Program-made: the position numbers and the translations under genes
Shown here: piece after piece, positions 1 through 6,437 of the stretch
Layout of the letters: each line of letters starts with the position of its first letter
How positions within the stretch are numbered: the first letter of the stretch is position 1
Notes under the pieces: model-generated
The model's database searches: none
What the model was told of the DNA's origin: nothing
Seen by the model: the letters and a program-made list of their open reading frames with translations, nothing else
Assembly (NCBI GenBank): GCA_002365735.1
Contig: DEZY01000129.1
Span: 1,433-9,372 of the forward strand
DNA length: 7,940 nucleotides
Direction: 5' to 3'
From: Actinobacteria bacterium UBA3120
Lineage (GTDB): Bacteria; Actinomycetota; Actinomycetes; S36-B12

Positions 1-7
1 GGGGGTG

Positions 8-54
8 TGTGCAAAACCTAATGCATAACCCTGTGCATAACTTCGTGTGGATAG
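8..54 (-). promoter_or_regulatory. Cluster of DnaA-box-like 9-mers
   Basis: Read on the minus strand, four 9-mers lie in 47 bases: CTATCCACA (46-54), TTATGCACA (32-40), TTATGCATT (20-28) and TTTTGCACA (8-16). The second and fourth match the relaxed DnaA-box consensus TTWTNCACA exactly, the first differs at one base and the third at two. Spacing is nearly regular (starts at 8, 20, 32 and 46) and all share one orientation. This suggests a DnaA-binding cluster, either regulatory or part of an origin-like region. No dnaA, dnaN, rpmH or other origin neighbour lies in the window, so a true oriC is not supported. Confidence 0.35.
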
Positions 55-66
55 TGCGACTAAGGG

Positions 67-102
67 CTTCGCGGGAATTTCGCGAAGTGAAGGTCTTTCA
101 CT
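67..102. repeat. Two overlapping hairpins
   Basis: CTTCGCG (67-73) and CGCGAAG (81-87) form a perfect 7-bp stem with a 7-base loop. AGTGAA (86-91) and TTCACT (97-102) form a second perfect 6-bp stem with a 5-base loop. They share bases 86-87, so they compete at their edges. No U-tract follows either, so an intrinsic terminator is only a weak possibility. They might end a gene lying left of the window. Confidence 0.4.
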
Positions 103-493
103 CAGCAAGCAAGAGCGTCGGGGATTTGATGTCGCCGCAACTGCTGGTGCACAAGGTTGTGTCCTAACAGACGGTCGAAGACCTAGATTTCTTTAGATTC
201 CAAGGTCCAGCGTTGTAATTGTTTGAAGGGAAGCATTTGATCGATAATGGAGCGCATAGTTCATGACTTTGACAAGTGCCATTGGTTTCTATTGTCGGGA
301 AATTGCGCGCAGCGATTGACGAGGTGGGTGGACTACCAGCTATTTTATTTGGGATAGCGAGCTTGCCTGTCATGCCGGTAAGGCAGACATGTGGACGCTC
401 CCTACTGAGAGGTCAGTGTTGAGATCTTCGAGCATCTGAAGTGATGCGTAGGATCACGTGGATAGAGAGTGGTTCTTTAGAGTTTTCACTCCA

Positions 494-546
494 CCTTCCG
501 TGAAGGCGGGGGACGCGTGTCTTTACCATCGACGACGCAGTCGTCG
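494..546. repeat. Two short-loop hairpins upstream of the SRPBCC gene
   Basis: CCTTC (494-498) pairs with GAAGG (502-506) across a 3-base loop. CGACGAC (530-536) pairs with GTCGTCG (540-546) across GCA. Both are perfect. They lie 100-150 bases before the start codon of the gene at 647, so they could belong to its 5' leader or to an unrecognised RNA. No U-tract follows the second hairpin. Confidence 0.35.
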
Positions 547-646
547 TGAACCGTAAGGAATGGACGTCGATACGTTTAGCCAACCGAAGCCATGGATTGA
601 CGCTAACCGACGGCAGAAGAAGTGAATAGTGTGAAAGGATGAATCT

Positions 647-1150
647 ATGACAGAGCAAAGCGTTCGCCATCACAGGGAGTTCGTCACGGTCAATGCGTCG
701 GCTGAAACACTTTATGCTCTTGTTTCCGACGTCACCCGCACCGGCGAGTGGAGCCCAGTCTGCACTTCGTGCTGGTGGGACGACGAGGCCATGGCCGGTC
801 AGCTCGGCGCCAAGTTTACTGGGCGTAACGAGCTTCCGCATCGAACCTGGGAGACCCGGTCGCAGGTAGTGGTTGCCGAGCGCGGTCAAGAATTCGCCTG
901 GGAGGTGGGCGACGGCTTTGTCCGTTGGGGCTACATCCTCACCCCGGCGGAAACCGGGACAATCCTGAGTGAGACTTGGGAATTCCTGCCCAGCGGGATC
1001 GCCATGTTCGAGGAGAAGTACGGGAACAACGCGTACATTCAGATCGCCGAACGCACCGAGGAGGCGCTCGACGGCATACCGGTAACGCTCGCCGCGATTA
1101 AGCGGATAGCCGAGTCCGAAGATGAAAATCAGCAAACTCGGTCGCACTGA
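647..1150 (+). CDS. SRPBCC family protein (polyketide cyclase/dehydrase type)
   Basis: A 167-residue, probably cytoplasmic protein with the START/Bet v1-like helix-grip fold. Members bind hydrophobic ligands, but the ligand of this subgroup is unknown, so no reaction is assigned. The N-terminal strand and helix with the TLYALVSD stretch (about 21-28) lead into GEWSPVC (33-39), CWWDDEA (42-48), FTGRNELPHRTWETRS (57-72), FAWEVG and VRWGY (83-96), and the C-terminal helix ending IPVTLAAIKRIAE (144-156). These blocks are typical of actinobacterial SRPBCC proteins, and the length is full for the family. The ATG at 647 follows AAAGGA (634-639) at 7 bases, so the start is well supported. It stands alone: a long non-coding leader lies before it and a convergent gene after it. 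No clear terminator is visible in 1151-1288. Confidence 0.9.
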   Translation: MTEQSVRHHREFVTVNASAETLYALVSDVTRTGEWSPVCTSCWWDDEAMAGQLGAKFTGRNELPHRTWETRSQVVVAERGQEFAWEVGDGFVRWGYILTPAETGTILSETWEFLPSGIAMFEEKYGNNAYIQIAERTEEALDGIPVTLAAIKRIAESEDENQQTRSH

Positions 1151-1288
1151 GGACTACATAGCCATCCTGTAAATTGATGGGGCCAGATCCACAATTGAGA
1201 TCCTCTTTTACTCATCACACCGCCATTCAATTCCTAGGATTTGAAGAGCACTGTTGGTCCATAAAATCGTGAGCAATTTCGGTTTCAT

Positions 1289-2233
1289 TTACTCCAACAC
1301 ACGATACCGATCGCGGTGGTGCAGTCTGAAACCGAGTGAGTTGCACAGTGATACTGCGGGGGAGTTGCTGGAGTCCACTTGGAGTGTGAGTCGGTCGCAG
1401 TCCTGTGCGCGGGCTACCTCTGCCAGCGTGTGCATGACTATTCGGCCTATTCCTTGTCTCCGATATTCATGTTTAACAAAGACGCGGGTGATAACCCCCC
1501 AGCCGCCGGTGAATGCGATACGGCCAGTGGCGACTCGTTGACCCTCGATTAGGACAGATATGTAGTGCGCCCAGTAGCGGCGCATAATTTTGGCGAGGGC
1601 CATGTCACCTTGAACTGCCAGCCACGTATCCGTCGGTTCATCTGAAATTTTGACGGTGAACTGTGAATCCGTTGTTCGCGGCGTAAAGTCGCTCGTGTCA
1701 ATCACCATGCAGTGAAGTTCGGTCGAGAGGTGCCAGCCCTGGGCAGCGAGATACTCATCCAATTTCGTGTATGCAGGAAGTGGCACCGTGATGCCTGGGG
1801 TCAGCCCCTGTTGATGATAAAAGTTGGCAACTTCAATTAGGGCCACTTCGATTTCCATCCCGGGGTCACCGAATGGCCGGGCTCCCGTAGGTATCACTGA
1901 ATTTCCCTGACGCGTGTCGCCCTCGGAGGCTCGCAGGAGCCAGTTGCCGTACTCGGTAGTGACATCGGCGGGCCACGTCGTGGTGGCTGCCGCCTCAAGT
2001 TCGCGAATACGCATGCTTAGCGGCGCACCGAAACCGGCTTTCGCGTTGACTTTTTTGACTACGCGCCAGTGAGTGATCGAGTTAGGATCAAAAGATGCAA
2101 GGGAACCATCACGCTTGCGAATCGTTCGTACGTCGTGCAGGACTCCGAGCAGTTCCTCTGTGTTGCCCTGGGAATCTTGCAATGCGATCGTCAACCGTGT
2201 GCCAATCTGTGCCGCTCCGGGTGGGCTGATCAT
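1289..2233 (-). CDS. GNAT family N-acetyltransferase, Rv0428c/cg3035-like
   Basis: A 314-residue cytoplasmic acetyltransferase. An SH3-like barrel probably covers residues 8-63 (GTRLTIAL at the start, THWRVVKKV at the end). A middle region follows with the family-typical NWLLRASEG block (97-105) and NSVIPTG (111-117), and then a C-terminal GNAT domain (about 190-314). The acetyl-CoA loop is visible as YRRQGIGR (257-264), followed by the helix IVMHTLAEVARAQ; SPAVSLCNSLGF (291-302) is the usual last helix and strand. This two-part layout matches the mycobacterial Rv0428c and corynebacterial cg3035 group; the acetyl acceptor is not established for it as far as I know. The start at 2233 has no Shine-Dalgarno sequence, but a promoter sits exactly where a leaderless transcript would need it. 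Convergent with the SRPBCC gene. Confidence 0.9.
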   Translation of the reverse strand: MISPPGAAQIGTRLTIALQDSQGNTEELLGVLHDVRTIRKRDGSLASFDPNSITHWRVVKKVNAKAGFGAPLSMRIRELEAAATTTWPADVTTEYGNWLLRASEGDTRQGNSVIPTGARPFGDPGMEIEVALIEVANFYHQQGLTPGITVPLPAYTKLDEYLAAQGWHLSTELHCMVIDTSDFTPRTTDSQFTVKISDEPTDTWLAVQGDMALAKIMRRYWAHYISVLIEGQRVATGRIAFTGGWGVITRVFVKHEYRRQGIGRIVMHTLAEVARAQDCDRLTLQVDSSNSPAVSLCNSLGFRLHHRDRYRVLE

Positions 2234-2239
2234 GGCTTA

Positions 2240-2267
2240 ATTCTAGGAAGTTTTCCGAATTTGTAAA
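2240..2267 (-). promoter_or_regulatory. Promoter giving a probable leaderless mRNA for the GNAT gene
   Basis: On the minus strand TTTACA (2262-2267) and TAGAAT (2240-2245) are separated by 16 bases. The six bases TAAGCC then lead straight to the ATG at 2233. Transcription would start at or within a base of the start codon, and there is no Shine-Dalgarno sequence in between. Leaderless mRNAs are common in actinobacteria, so the arrangement is plausible; it is inferred from sequence only. Confidence 0.55.
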
Positions 2268-2273
2268 AAGCGC

Positions 2274-2444
2274 ATGATCGAAGCGGTTCGCGTCTACCAG
2301 CTTCGCGCACTACGGGATTCCTTGAGTCTGAGGCAGATAGAGCTCGTTCGGTTGGCACCATCCACAAAAATGCAGAGGCCATTGGCGACTGGCGACTGGT
2401 GTATGGAGATCGAGCACGGCGATGAGCGCATACACATCGCCTAA
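2274..2444 (+). pseudogene. Small ORF, possible remnant of an XRE-type regulator
   Basis: A 56-codon ORF runs from ATG 2274 to TAA 2442-2444. Its first half, with QLRALRDSLSLRQIELVRLA (residues 9-28), resembles the opening of an XRE/Cro helix-turn-helix domain. Its end, EIEHGDERIHIA (45-56), resembles the block that closes the recognition-helix region (the usual IERG motif). The middle (29-44) is about eight residues too long and does not fit a helix-turn-helix, and the domain's last helices are missing. A 7-base tandem duplication, GGCGACT at 2384-2390 and 2391-2397, lies in this middle part. No ribosome site is clear. It is best read as a broken regulator; a real short protein or chance similarity remain possible. 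Confidence 0.3.
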
Positions 2445-2511
2445 GTGCAGTGTCTAACTGCTAGAGCCAATTCTGGAAACGGCTGGATGTTCTCTCTCTT
2501 GGGATTGCGTA

Positions 2512-2540
2512 TTAGCCCTTTTTCAATCTGAAGTTAGTAT
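2512..2540 (+). promoter_or_regulatory. Possible promoter of the PH-domain operon
   Basis: TTAGCC (2512-2517) and TAGTAT (2535-2540) are 17 bases apart, and the -10-like box ends 5 bases before the ATG at 2546. There is no good Shine-Dalgarno sequence before that ATG, so a leaderless transcript would again fit. The -35 match is weak. Confidence 0.3.
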
Positions 2541-2545
2541 GAACT

Positions 2546-3046
2546 ATGACAATCGCCGAGTTATTCAGCGCCGGGTCCACAGACTGGCTGCGGGTCAATC
2601 CAAAACTGCGCACTTATTGGCACACGCTCATTGCGCTCACCACTGTTCCGCTGCTGACAGTTGCGGCAATCGTCATTGCTATTTCCGAGGGTGTCCCGGT
2701 GGTCCGATTTATTGGGATCGCCAGCATGATTGCGATCATGATTTTTGCGATCTGGGCATGGGTCCTAGTCACCCGTCGCGTTCGCTCGATTGGCTACCGT
2801 CTTGAATCGCGCGAGTTGAAAGTAAGTAGCGGCATCATGTTTAGGCGAGTGGTGAGCGTGCCGTTTGCTCGAATGCAATTAGTTGAGGTGAGTGCCGGCC
2901 CACTGGAAAGAGCATTTTCTTTGGCGAGTGTCCAATTGCACACGGCCTCTGCATCAACAGATGCAACGATCCCGGGCCTTGACCCTGAGCGCGCTGCGGA
3001 GATCCGCGATGCCCTCGCCTCGCACAGTGCTACCGCAGGCCTCTGA
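2546..3046 (+). CDS. Membrane-anchored bacterial PH-domain protein, YdbS-like
   Basis: A 166-residue protein with two membrane helices near the N-terminus (about 27-47 and 53-75), then a bacterial PH domain (bPH_2, formerly DUF304) facing the cytoplasm. The domain carries the family pattern YRLESRELKVSSGI (84-97), FRRVVSVPFARMQLVEV (99-115), GPLERAFSLASVQLHT (118-133) and a final IPGLDPERAAEIRDAL helix (142-157). It is paired with a larger PH-domain protein 21 bases downstream, the arrangement of ydbS-ydbT in Bacillus subtilis, where the pair belongs to the SigW cell-envelope stress regulon. A role in envelope protection here is inference. An out-of-frame ATG at 2539 precedes the start; the ATG at 2546 opens the correct frame. 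The weak ribosome site fits leaderless translation. Confidence 0.88.
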   Translation: MTIAELFSAGSTDWLRVNPKLRTYWHTLIALTTVPLLTVAAIVIAISEGVPVVRFIGIASMIAIMIFAIWAWVLVTRRVRSIGYRLESRELKVSSGIMFRRVVSVPFARMQLVEVSAGPLERAFSLASVQLHTASASTDATIPGLDPERAAEIRDALASHSATAGL

Positions 3047-3067
3047 GGGATCAATTAGTGAACATTA

Positions 3068-4351
3068 ATGTCTGATAATTTCTCGCGTCCGCAGCACACA
3101 GCTCCGCTGACACCGATTCTTCAGTTGGTCAATAGCGCACCAATCGTGCTTGTGGCGTTTTTTGCCATTGGGCTGAGCTGGTGGTTCCTATTAATAGGTG
3201 TCATTTTTCTCGTTGTTGGCGGATTCGGCTATTGGGCATCGTGGCAAAGGCGGTTCTTTTGGCTTAATGAAGAAGGCGAGCTTGAGGCCAGGTCCGGTAT
3301 TCTTTTCAGACGGTCCAGACAATTGCGGATCTCTAGGCTCCAGTCTGTTGACATCTTGCGGCCGCCTGTTGCCCGGCTGCTGGGGTATTCCAGTCTCAAA
3401 ATAGAAGTTGCCGGCAGCGGAGACTCGCGCGTGATCTTGTCGTACCTCAGTGTTGGGAAAGCCCAAGAGTTACGGTCTGAGATTTTGGCTTTGGCAAAGG
3501 ACGAACGAACATCGACACAATCAGCGGAGCCTGCAGATCATTGGAAATGGCAGGTCCCTAATGGTCGACTCGTAGCTTCGCTGGTCCTCACCACGTCGAC
3601 CTACTTTCTCATTATTGGGGCAGTTGCATCTGTTGCATTCGCTCTGGTTGAACCGGGAAGTGGACTGGTCACTCTCGCTCTAGCGGTCGGTGGTTCCACG
3701 ATTAGCTTGATTGCCGGAATTACGTCCCTGTTCAATTTTTCAGTAGGTAGAAATGATCGTGGAATCGCGATTTCACATGGACTTTTTACTACGGCCCATT
3801 ACACGGTGTCTCCGATCCGTATCCAGGCGATTTGTGTAGTTCAACCAATTGCCTGGCGACCTTTTGGGTGGTATCAAGTCGCCATCAACGTTGCGGGTGC
3901 TGATCAGAGCAGTAAGAAGTCGGGGCCTCGAGTCTTGATCCCGGTAGTGCATGAGGATGCGTTACCTGAGCTATTTCACGAGTTGCTCCCATCCTGGAAC
4001 CTAGAAATAGAAGATGAGTGGCTCGCATCCGCTGCAACTTCTCGTTGGCGTTTTCCTTGGCAGGCAGCTCGTCTCGCGGTTAGTCTGACTTCGGACCTAT
4101 TTGTGGTCAGGAGTGGAGCGCTTACCCGGCGACTGAGCGCCGCACCACATGAGCGCATCCAGTCAATTCGAATCACACAAGGTCCATGGGAGCGGAAACT
4201 AGGGATTTCGAGTTTGCACGCTGATTCGGTTCCAGGCCCCGTGCGTTTGCGTGGTCGCGGGTTGGCCAGCAGCGTCGCGGTTCACACTGCGTTGGCAGAA
4301 CTTGATCGGATGTTCACTGCGAGAAAGTCTCGAAAGAGTGAGCAGTGGTAG
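3068..4351 (+). CDS. Membrane PH-domain protein, YdbT-like, three PH modules
   Basis: A 427-residue membrane protein. Helices lie at about 24-41, 42-58, 168-193 and 200-224. Three bacterial PH-like modules follow one pattern: residues 60-143 (FRRSRQLRISRLQSVDIL, then ARLLGYSSLKIEVAG), 225-308 (HYTVSPIRIQAICVVQ, then RPFGWYQVAINVAG) and about 335-415 (RRLSAAPHERIQSIRIT, then RKLGISSLHADSV). Length and layout match YdbT-type partners of the small protein encoded just upstream. The two genes are 21 bases apart and clearly form an operon. The start ATG has GAGGGA (3045-3050) overlapping the previous stop, but 17 bases away, so translational coupling is likely. A stop in the same frame at 3059-3061 limits any upstream extension. 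The biochemical role is unknown. Confidence 0.87.
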   Translation: MSDNFSRPQHTAPLTPILQLVNSAPIVLVAFFAIGLSWWFLLIGVIFLVVGGFGYWASWQRRFFWLNEEGELEARSGILFRRSRQLRISRLQSVDILRPPVARLLGYSSLKIEVAGSGDSRVILSYLSVGKAQELRSEILALAKDERTSTQSAEPADHWKWQVPNGRLVASLVLTTSTYFLIIGAVASVAFALVEPGSGLVTLALAVGGSTISLIAGITSLFNFSVGRNDRGIAISHGLFTTAHYTVSPIRIQAICVVQPIAWRPFGWYQVAINVAGADQSSKKSGPRVLIPVVHEDALPELFHELLPSWNLEIEDEWLASAATSRWRFPWQAARLAVSLTSDLFVVRSGALTRRLSAAPHERIQSIRITQGPWERKLGISSLHADSVPGPVRLRGRGLASSVAVHTALAELDRMFTARKSRKSEQW

Positions 4352-4381
4352 GCATTTATCAGGTTAATACTTCAACTGTGG

Positions 4382-4399
4382 ATCACACATTGTTGTGAT
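4382..4399. promoter_or_regulatory. Perfect 18-bp dyad upstream of the LPMO gene
   Basis: ATCACA (4382-4387) and TGTGAT (4394-4399) flank CATTGT, 115 bases before the LPMO start. The half-sites are those of CRP/GlxR-type regulators (TGTGA/TCACA) but point the opposite way from the standard TGTGA-N6-TCACA order. It could be an operator for another regulator of chitin genes, or chance. A clear promoter could not be placed around it. Confidence 0.3.
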
Positions 4400-4514
4400 T
4401 TGTCAAGTCCAATCTCATGCGATTGTGTAAAAGCTCAGCAACCAATTACGGAACGTGCAGTCAACTTGCCGCGTCTTAGCCCTGACAACTTGACCAAGCT
4501 AAGAGGAGTAAGCG

Positions 4515-6038
4515 ATGAAATTAGCAAGGAAAATAGCGACCCTGACCGTTACATCCGGGTTGGCAATTGGAAGTTTTGCTCTGGCAACTCCAGTTTCTGC
4601 CCACGGATATTTGGATGGACCTAAGTCTCGAGCCTTGCTGTGTAAAGAGGGCGCGAATCTGAATTGCGGTTCCGTGGTCTTTGAACCTCAGAGCCTTGAG
4701 TACCTAAAAGGTTTCCCCCAGTCCGGTCCCGCGGATGGGAAAATTGCGTCCGCGAACGGTCAGTTTGGTGGCCTGCTTGACCAACAAACAAGCACTCGGT
4801 GGGCAAAGACAGACATTACTTCTGGCCCACTACTCATGGACTGGACCTACACCGCTCCTCACTCAACTCAGGGCTGGTCCTACTACATGACCAAGCCAGG
4901 CTGGGATCAAAATGCGCCCCTGACGCGCTCCGGACTGGAAAAAATCGCGACCGTCGACCATGACGGATCAAAGGCTTTCACCAACCCAGATCACGTGATT
5001 AACATTCCATCTAACCGCAACGGATACCACGTGATTCTTGCCGTGTGGGATATCGCTGACACGGTCAACGCTTTCTACAACGTCATTGATGTCAACGTGA
5101 ACGGTGCAGGTGAAGAGGTAGTTGCGCCAAACGCCCCGAGCAATCTAACCGCACTAGAGAATGCTGCAGGCGGCGTGGAATTGACATGGGCTGATTCAAA
5201 TAGTGATCGCAGCGATGTCACCTATACGGTTGCACGCGATGGGGTTCAGGCGGGAAAGAGCAGTGGAACGAGCTTCACGGACTTGGAAGTAGTTCCCGGG
5301 GCTACCTATCAGTACTCAGTCACGGCCAGTGATGCGCAAGGAAGCCAGTCGACACAATCAGCAACCGTTAACGTCACACTCGCACAGAACGTCGATGCAG
5401 ATGTGACTGCACCAACAGTGCCGAGCAACCTTCACACAATGCAAGTTACTGCAACAGAGGTCAACCTGATGTGGGGCGAGTCATTTGATGCCTCAGGCGC
5501 AGTCACCTACAACGTCTACCGTGATGGCTACTTGCGTCACACCACTCAAATGACAATGTGGAAAGATACTTCGGTTGTTGCTGGGACCACGTACCAGTAT
5601 GTTGTGAAGGCTATTGACTCTTCGAACAACGAGTCGGTATCAAGTAATGTCTTGAACGCGAGCACGCCCGCGGCACCTGCACCTGCGCCCGCCCCAGAGT
5701 CAGGTGGAAACTGGAACTCTTCCGCGGCTTACCAAACGGGAGATATCGTGACATTTAACGGAACGACTTATCGTGCCGTTCAGTCGTACCAAGGCGCTGG
5801 TGATGATCGCTGGATTGATGCGCTCTCACTCTGGACCCCGGTAGCTGACGTAGCTCCCGAGCCCGAGGTCACGCCGGCACCAGTTCCTGCTCTAGCCGAA
5901 CAATGGAGCGCTACTGGTAGCTACCAGACGGGTGACCGTGTTGTGAGCAACGGTGTAACTTACGAAGCCGTTCAGTCGTACCAGGGCGCTGGTGATCCCC
6001 GCTGGATTGATGCGCTTTCCCTGTGGAAAAAGGTCTAA
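4515..6038 (+). CDS. Secreted AA10 lytic polysaccharide monooxygenase with FnIII and CBM5/12 modules
   Basis: This 507-residue secreted copper enzyme oxidatively cleaves crystalline polysaccharide, here most likely chitin. The signal peptide (1-29) ends PVSA, so His30 becomes the mature N-terminus and forms the histidine brace with His116 (TAPHSTQGW). Ala114 and Phe187 match the axial residues of Serratia CBP21 (A112, F187). Surface block FEPQSLE (56-62) parallels CBP21's chitin-contacting YEPQSVE, and TKPGWD and VILAVWDIADTVNAFY are also shared, indicating C1-oxidising chitin activity. The catalytic domain spans about 30-197. Two FnIII modules follow (about 205-290 and 299-385), then a Pro/Ala linker and two CBM5/12-like modules (about 398-443 and 463-507). 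Only one disulfide pair (Cys43, Cys51) remains; CBP21's second pair is absent. A strong AGAGGAG (4502-4508) lies 6 bases before the ATG. It is monocistronic, with its own terminator. Confidence 0.95.
   Translation: MKLARKIATLTVTSGLAIGSFALATPVSAHGYLDGPKSRALLCKEGANLNCGSVVFEPQSLEYLKGFPQSGPADGKIASANGQFGGLLDQQTSTRWAKTDITSGPLLMDWTYTAPHSTQGWSYYMTKPGWDQNAPLTRSGLEKIATVDHDGSKAFTNPDHVINIPSNRNGYHVILAVWDIADTVNAFYNVIDVNVNGAGEEVVAPNAPSNLTALENAAGGVELTWADSNSDRSDVTYTVARDGVQAGKSSGTSFTDLEVVPGATYQYSVTASDAQGSQSTQSATVNVTLAQNVDADVTAPTVPSNLHTMQVTATEVNLMWGESFDASGAVTYNVYRDGYLRHTTQMTMWKDTSVVAGTTYQYVVKAIDSSNNESVSSNVLNASTPAAPAPAPAPESGGNWNSSAAYQTGDIVTFNGTTYRAVQSYQGAGDDRWIDALSLWTPVADVAPEPEVTPAPVPALAEQWSATGSYQTGDRVVSNGVTYEAVQSYQGAGDPRWIDALSLWKKV
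5775..6026 (+). repeat. Near-identical 60-bp repeats in the two CBM5/12 modules
   Basis: Bases 5775-5834 and 5967-6026 encode VQSYQGAGD-x-RWIDALSLW in both carbohydrate-binding modules. By direct comparison they differ at 7 of 60 bases, while the preceding halves of the modules differ more. This is an in-frame module duplication, either recent or kept similar by gene conversion. Confidence 0.85.
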
Positions 6039-6052
6039 AGATCCACTTTAGG

Positions 6053-6080
6053 AAATGGCCCTGCGGAAGCGGGGCCATTT
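6053..6080 (+). terminator. Intrinsic terminator of the LPMO gene
   Basis: AAATGGCCC (6053-6061) and GGGCCATTT (6072-6080) pair perfectly. The inner bases add a T-G wobble and two more pairs closed by a GGAA tetraloop, giving a 12-pair stem 14 bases after the stop codon. The downstream tract CGCTTTC is only moderately T-rich, but the A and T ends of the stem supply part of a U-tract in either direction. Confidence 0.82.
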
Positions 6081-6162
6081 CGCTTTCACAGGTTCAGCGG
6101 GCAACTGGACTACCGCGCGGTCCTATGGCGCTCGTTATTCACATAGTTGTCTTTCTTCTTGC

Positions 6163-6437
6163 TCAGTTTCCGATTGAAAAGCCGGCTTCCAATCCGCGCT
6201 TGACGTAAGTGCGGAAAGCAATATGGGTTTCGGTTGAAGTGATTCCAAGAATCTTGATAATTTGATCCGCCACTACGTCAGCGCCAGGCAATGATCTTTG
6301 ACTTCGATGATTGCAACTAAATCGATTTACCCCGTCACCGAGTACACACTGCAGACTCCTTCAACCTGCGTGACCGCGTTTCTGGCAGAGGAAATTTGAT
6401 CGGGTATTGCACTGATAAAGCACATGGCTGTGATCAT
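6163..6437 (-). pseudogene. Decayed Lrp/AsnC ligand-binding-domain protein
   Basis: On the minus strand, ATG 6437 opens a product beginning MITAMCFISAIPDQI, with VEGVCSVYSVTG and, after damage, STETHIAFRTYVKRGLEAGF ending in SIGN and TGA (6163-6165). This is the stand-alone RAM/AsnC-type domain of about 90 residues that is widespread in actinobacteria: a DNA-binding-less relative of Lrp that senses small molecules such as amino acids. Two lesions are visible. Codon 37 is TAA (6327-6329), where the family has an acidic residue in the TGDIDL motif. Two extra bases near 6280-6281 then shift the frame within DH-x-LADVVADQI. Repairing both gives the normal length. A GAGGAA ribosome site remains 9 bases before the start. 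Its start overlaps the stop of the decayed mscL (ATGA), so the two once formed an operon. Confidence 0.8.

Larger units (their letters stand above)
1..646. other. Long region without a recognisable gene
   Basis: This 646-base stretch precedes the first confident gene. All six frames are broken by stops or give peptides I cannot place in a family. An open run in frame 3 from the left edge to 167, and minus-strand ORFs at 164-373 and 413-1147, have no recognisable motif; the last is antisense to the SRPBCC gene. What it does hold is a group of DnaA-box-like 9-mers (8-54) and perfect inverted repeats at 67-87, 86-102, 494-506 and 530-546. It could be a decayed gene region, a structured intergenic region, or house an undetected RNA; the sequence alone does not decide. 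Confidence 0.6.

Noticed and set aside
8..54. The left edge as the chromosomal origin (oriC)
   Set aside because: No dnaA, dnaN, recF, rpmH or AT-rich unwinding element is in the window; DnaA-like boxes alone do not establish an origin.
21..167. Plus-strand ORF open from the left edge
   Set aside because: Its first part is the DnaA-box-like repeat and hairpin sequence; no recognisable protein motif or ribosome site.
164..373. Minus-strand ORF of 69 codons
   Set aside because: No ribosome site, no family motif, odd composition; nothing supports coding.
413..1147. Long minus-strand ORF (244 codons) opposite the SRPBCC gene
   Set aside because: It is antisense to a well-supported gene, has no recognisable motif, and its product shows the skewed composition of a shadow frame.
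1228..1243. Palindrome around CCTAGG between the convergent SRPBCC and GNAT genes, considered as a terminator
   Set aside because: It has no loop, contains a mismatch and is not followed by a U-tract.
2378..2444. RelE/ParE-type toxin end suggested by GDWRLVY in one frame
   Set aside because: The similarity covers only a few residues and needs a frame change to continue; the XRE-like reading is in one open frame and explains more.
2539..2805. Plus-strand ORF of 88 codons overlapping the YdbS-like gene
   Set aside because: Out-of-frame shadow of the PH-domain gene, with a cysteine- and histidine-rich product typical of a wrong frame.
4400..4624. Plus-strand ORF of 74 codons running into the LPMO gene
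   Set aside because: Shadow frame; the LPMO start has a strong ribosome site and signal peptide in another frame.
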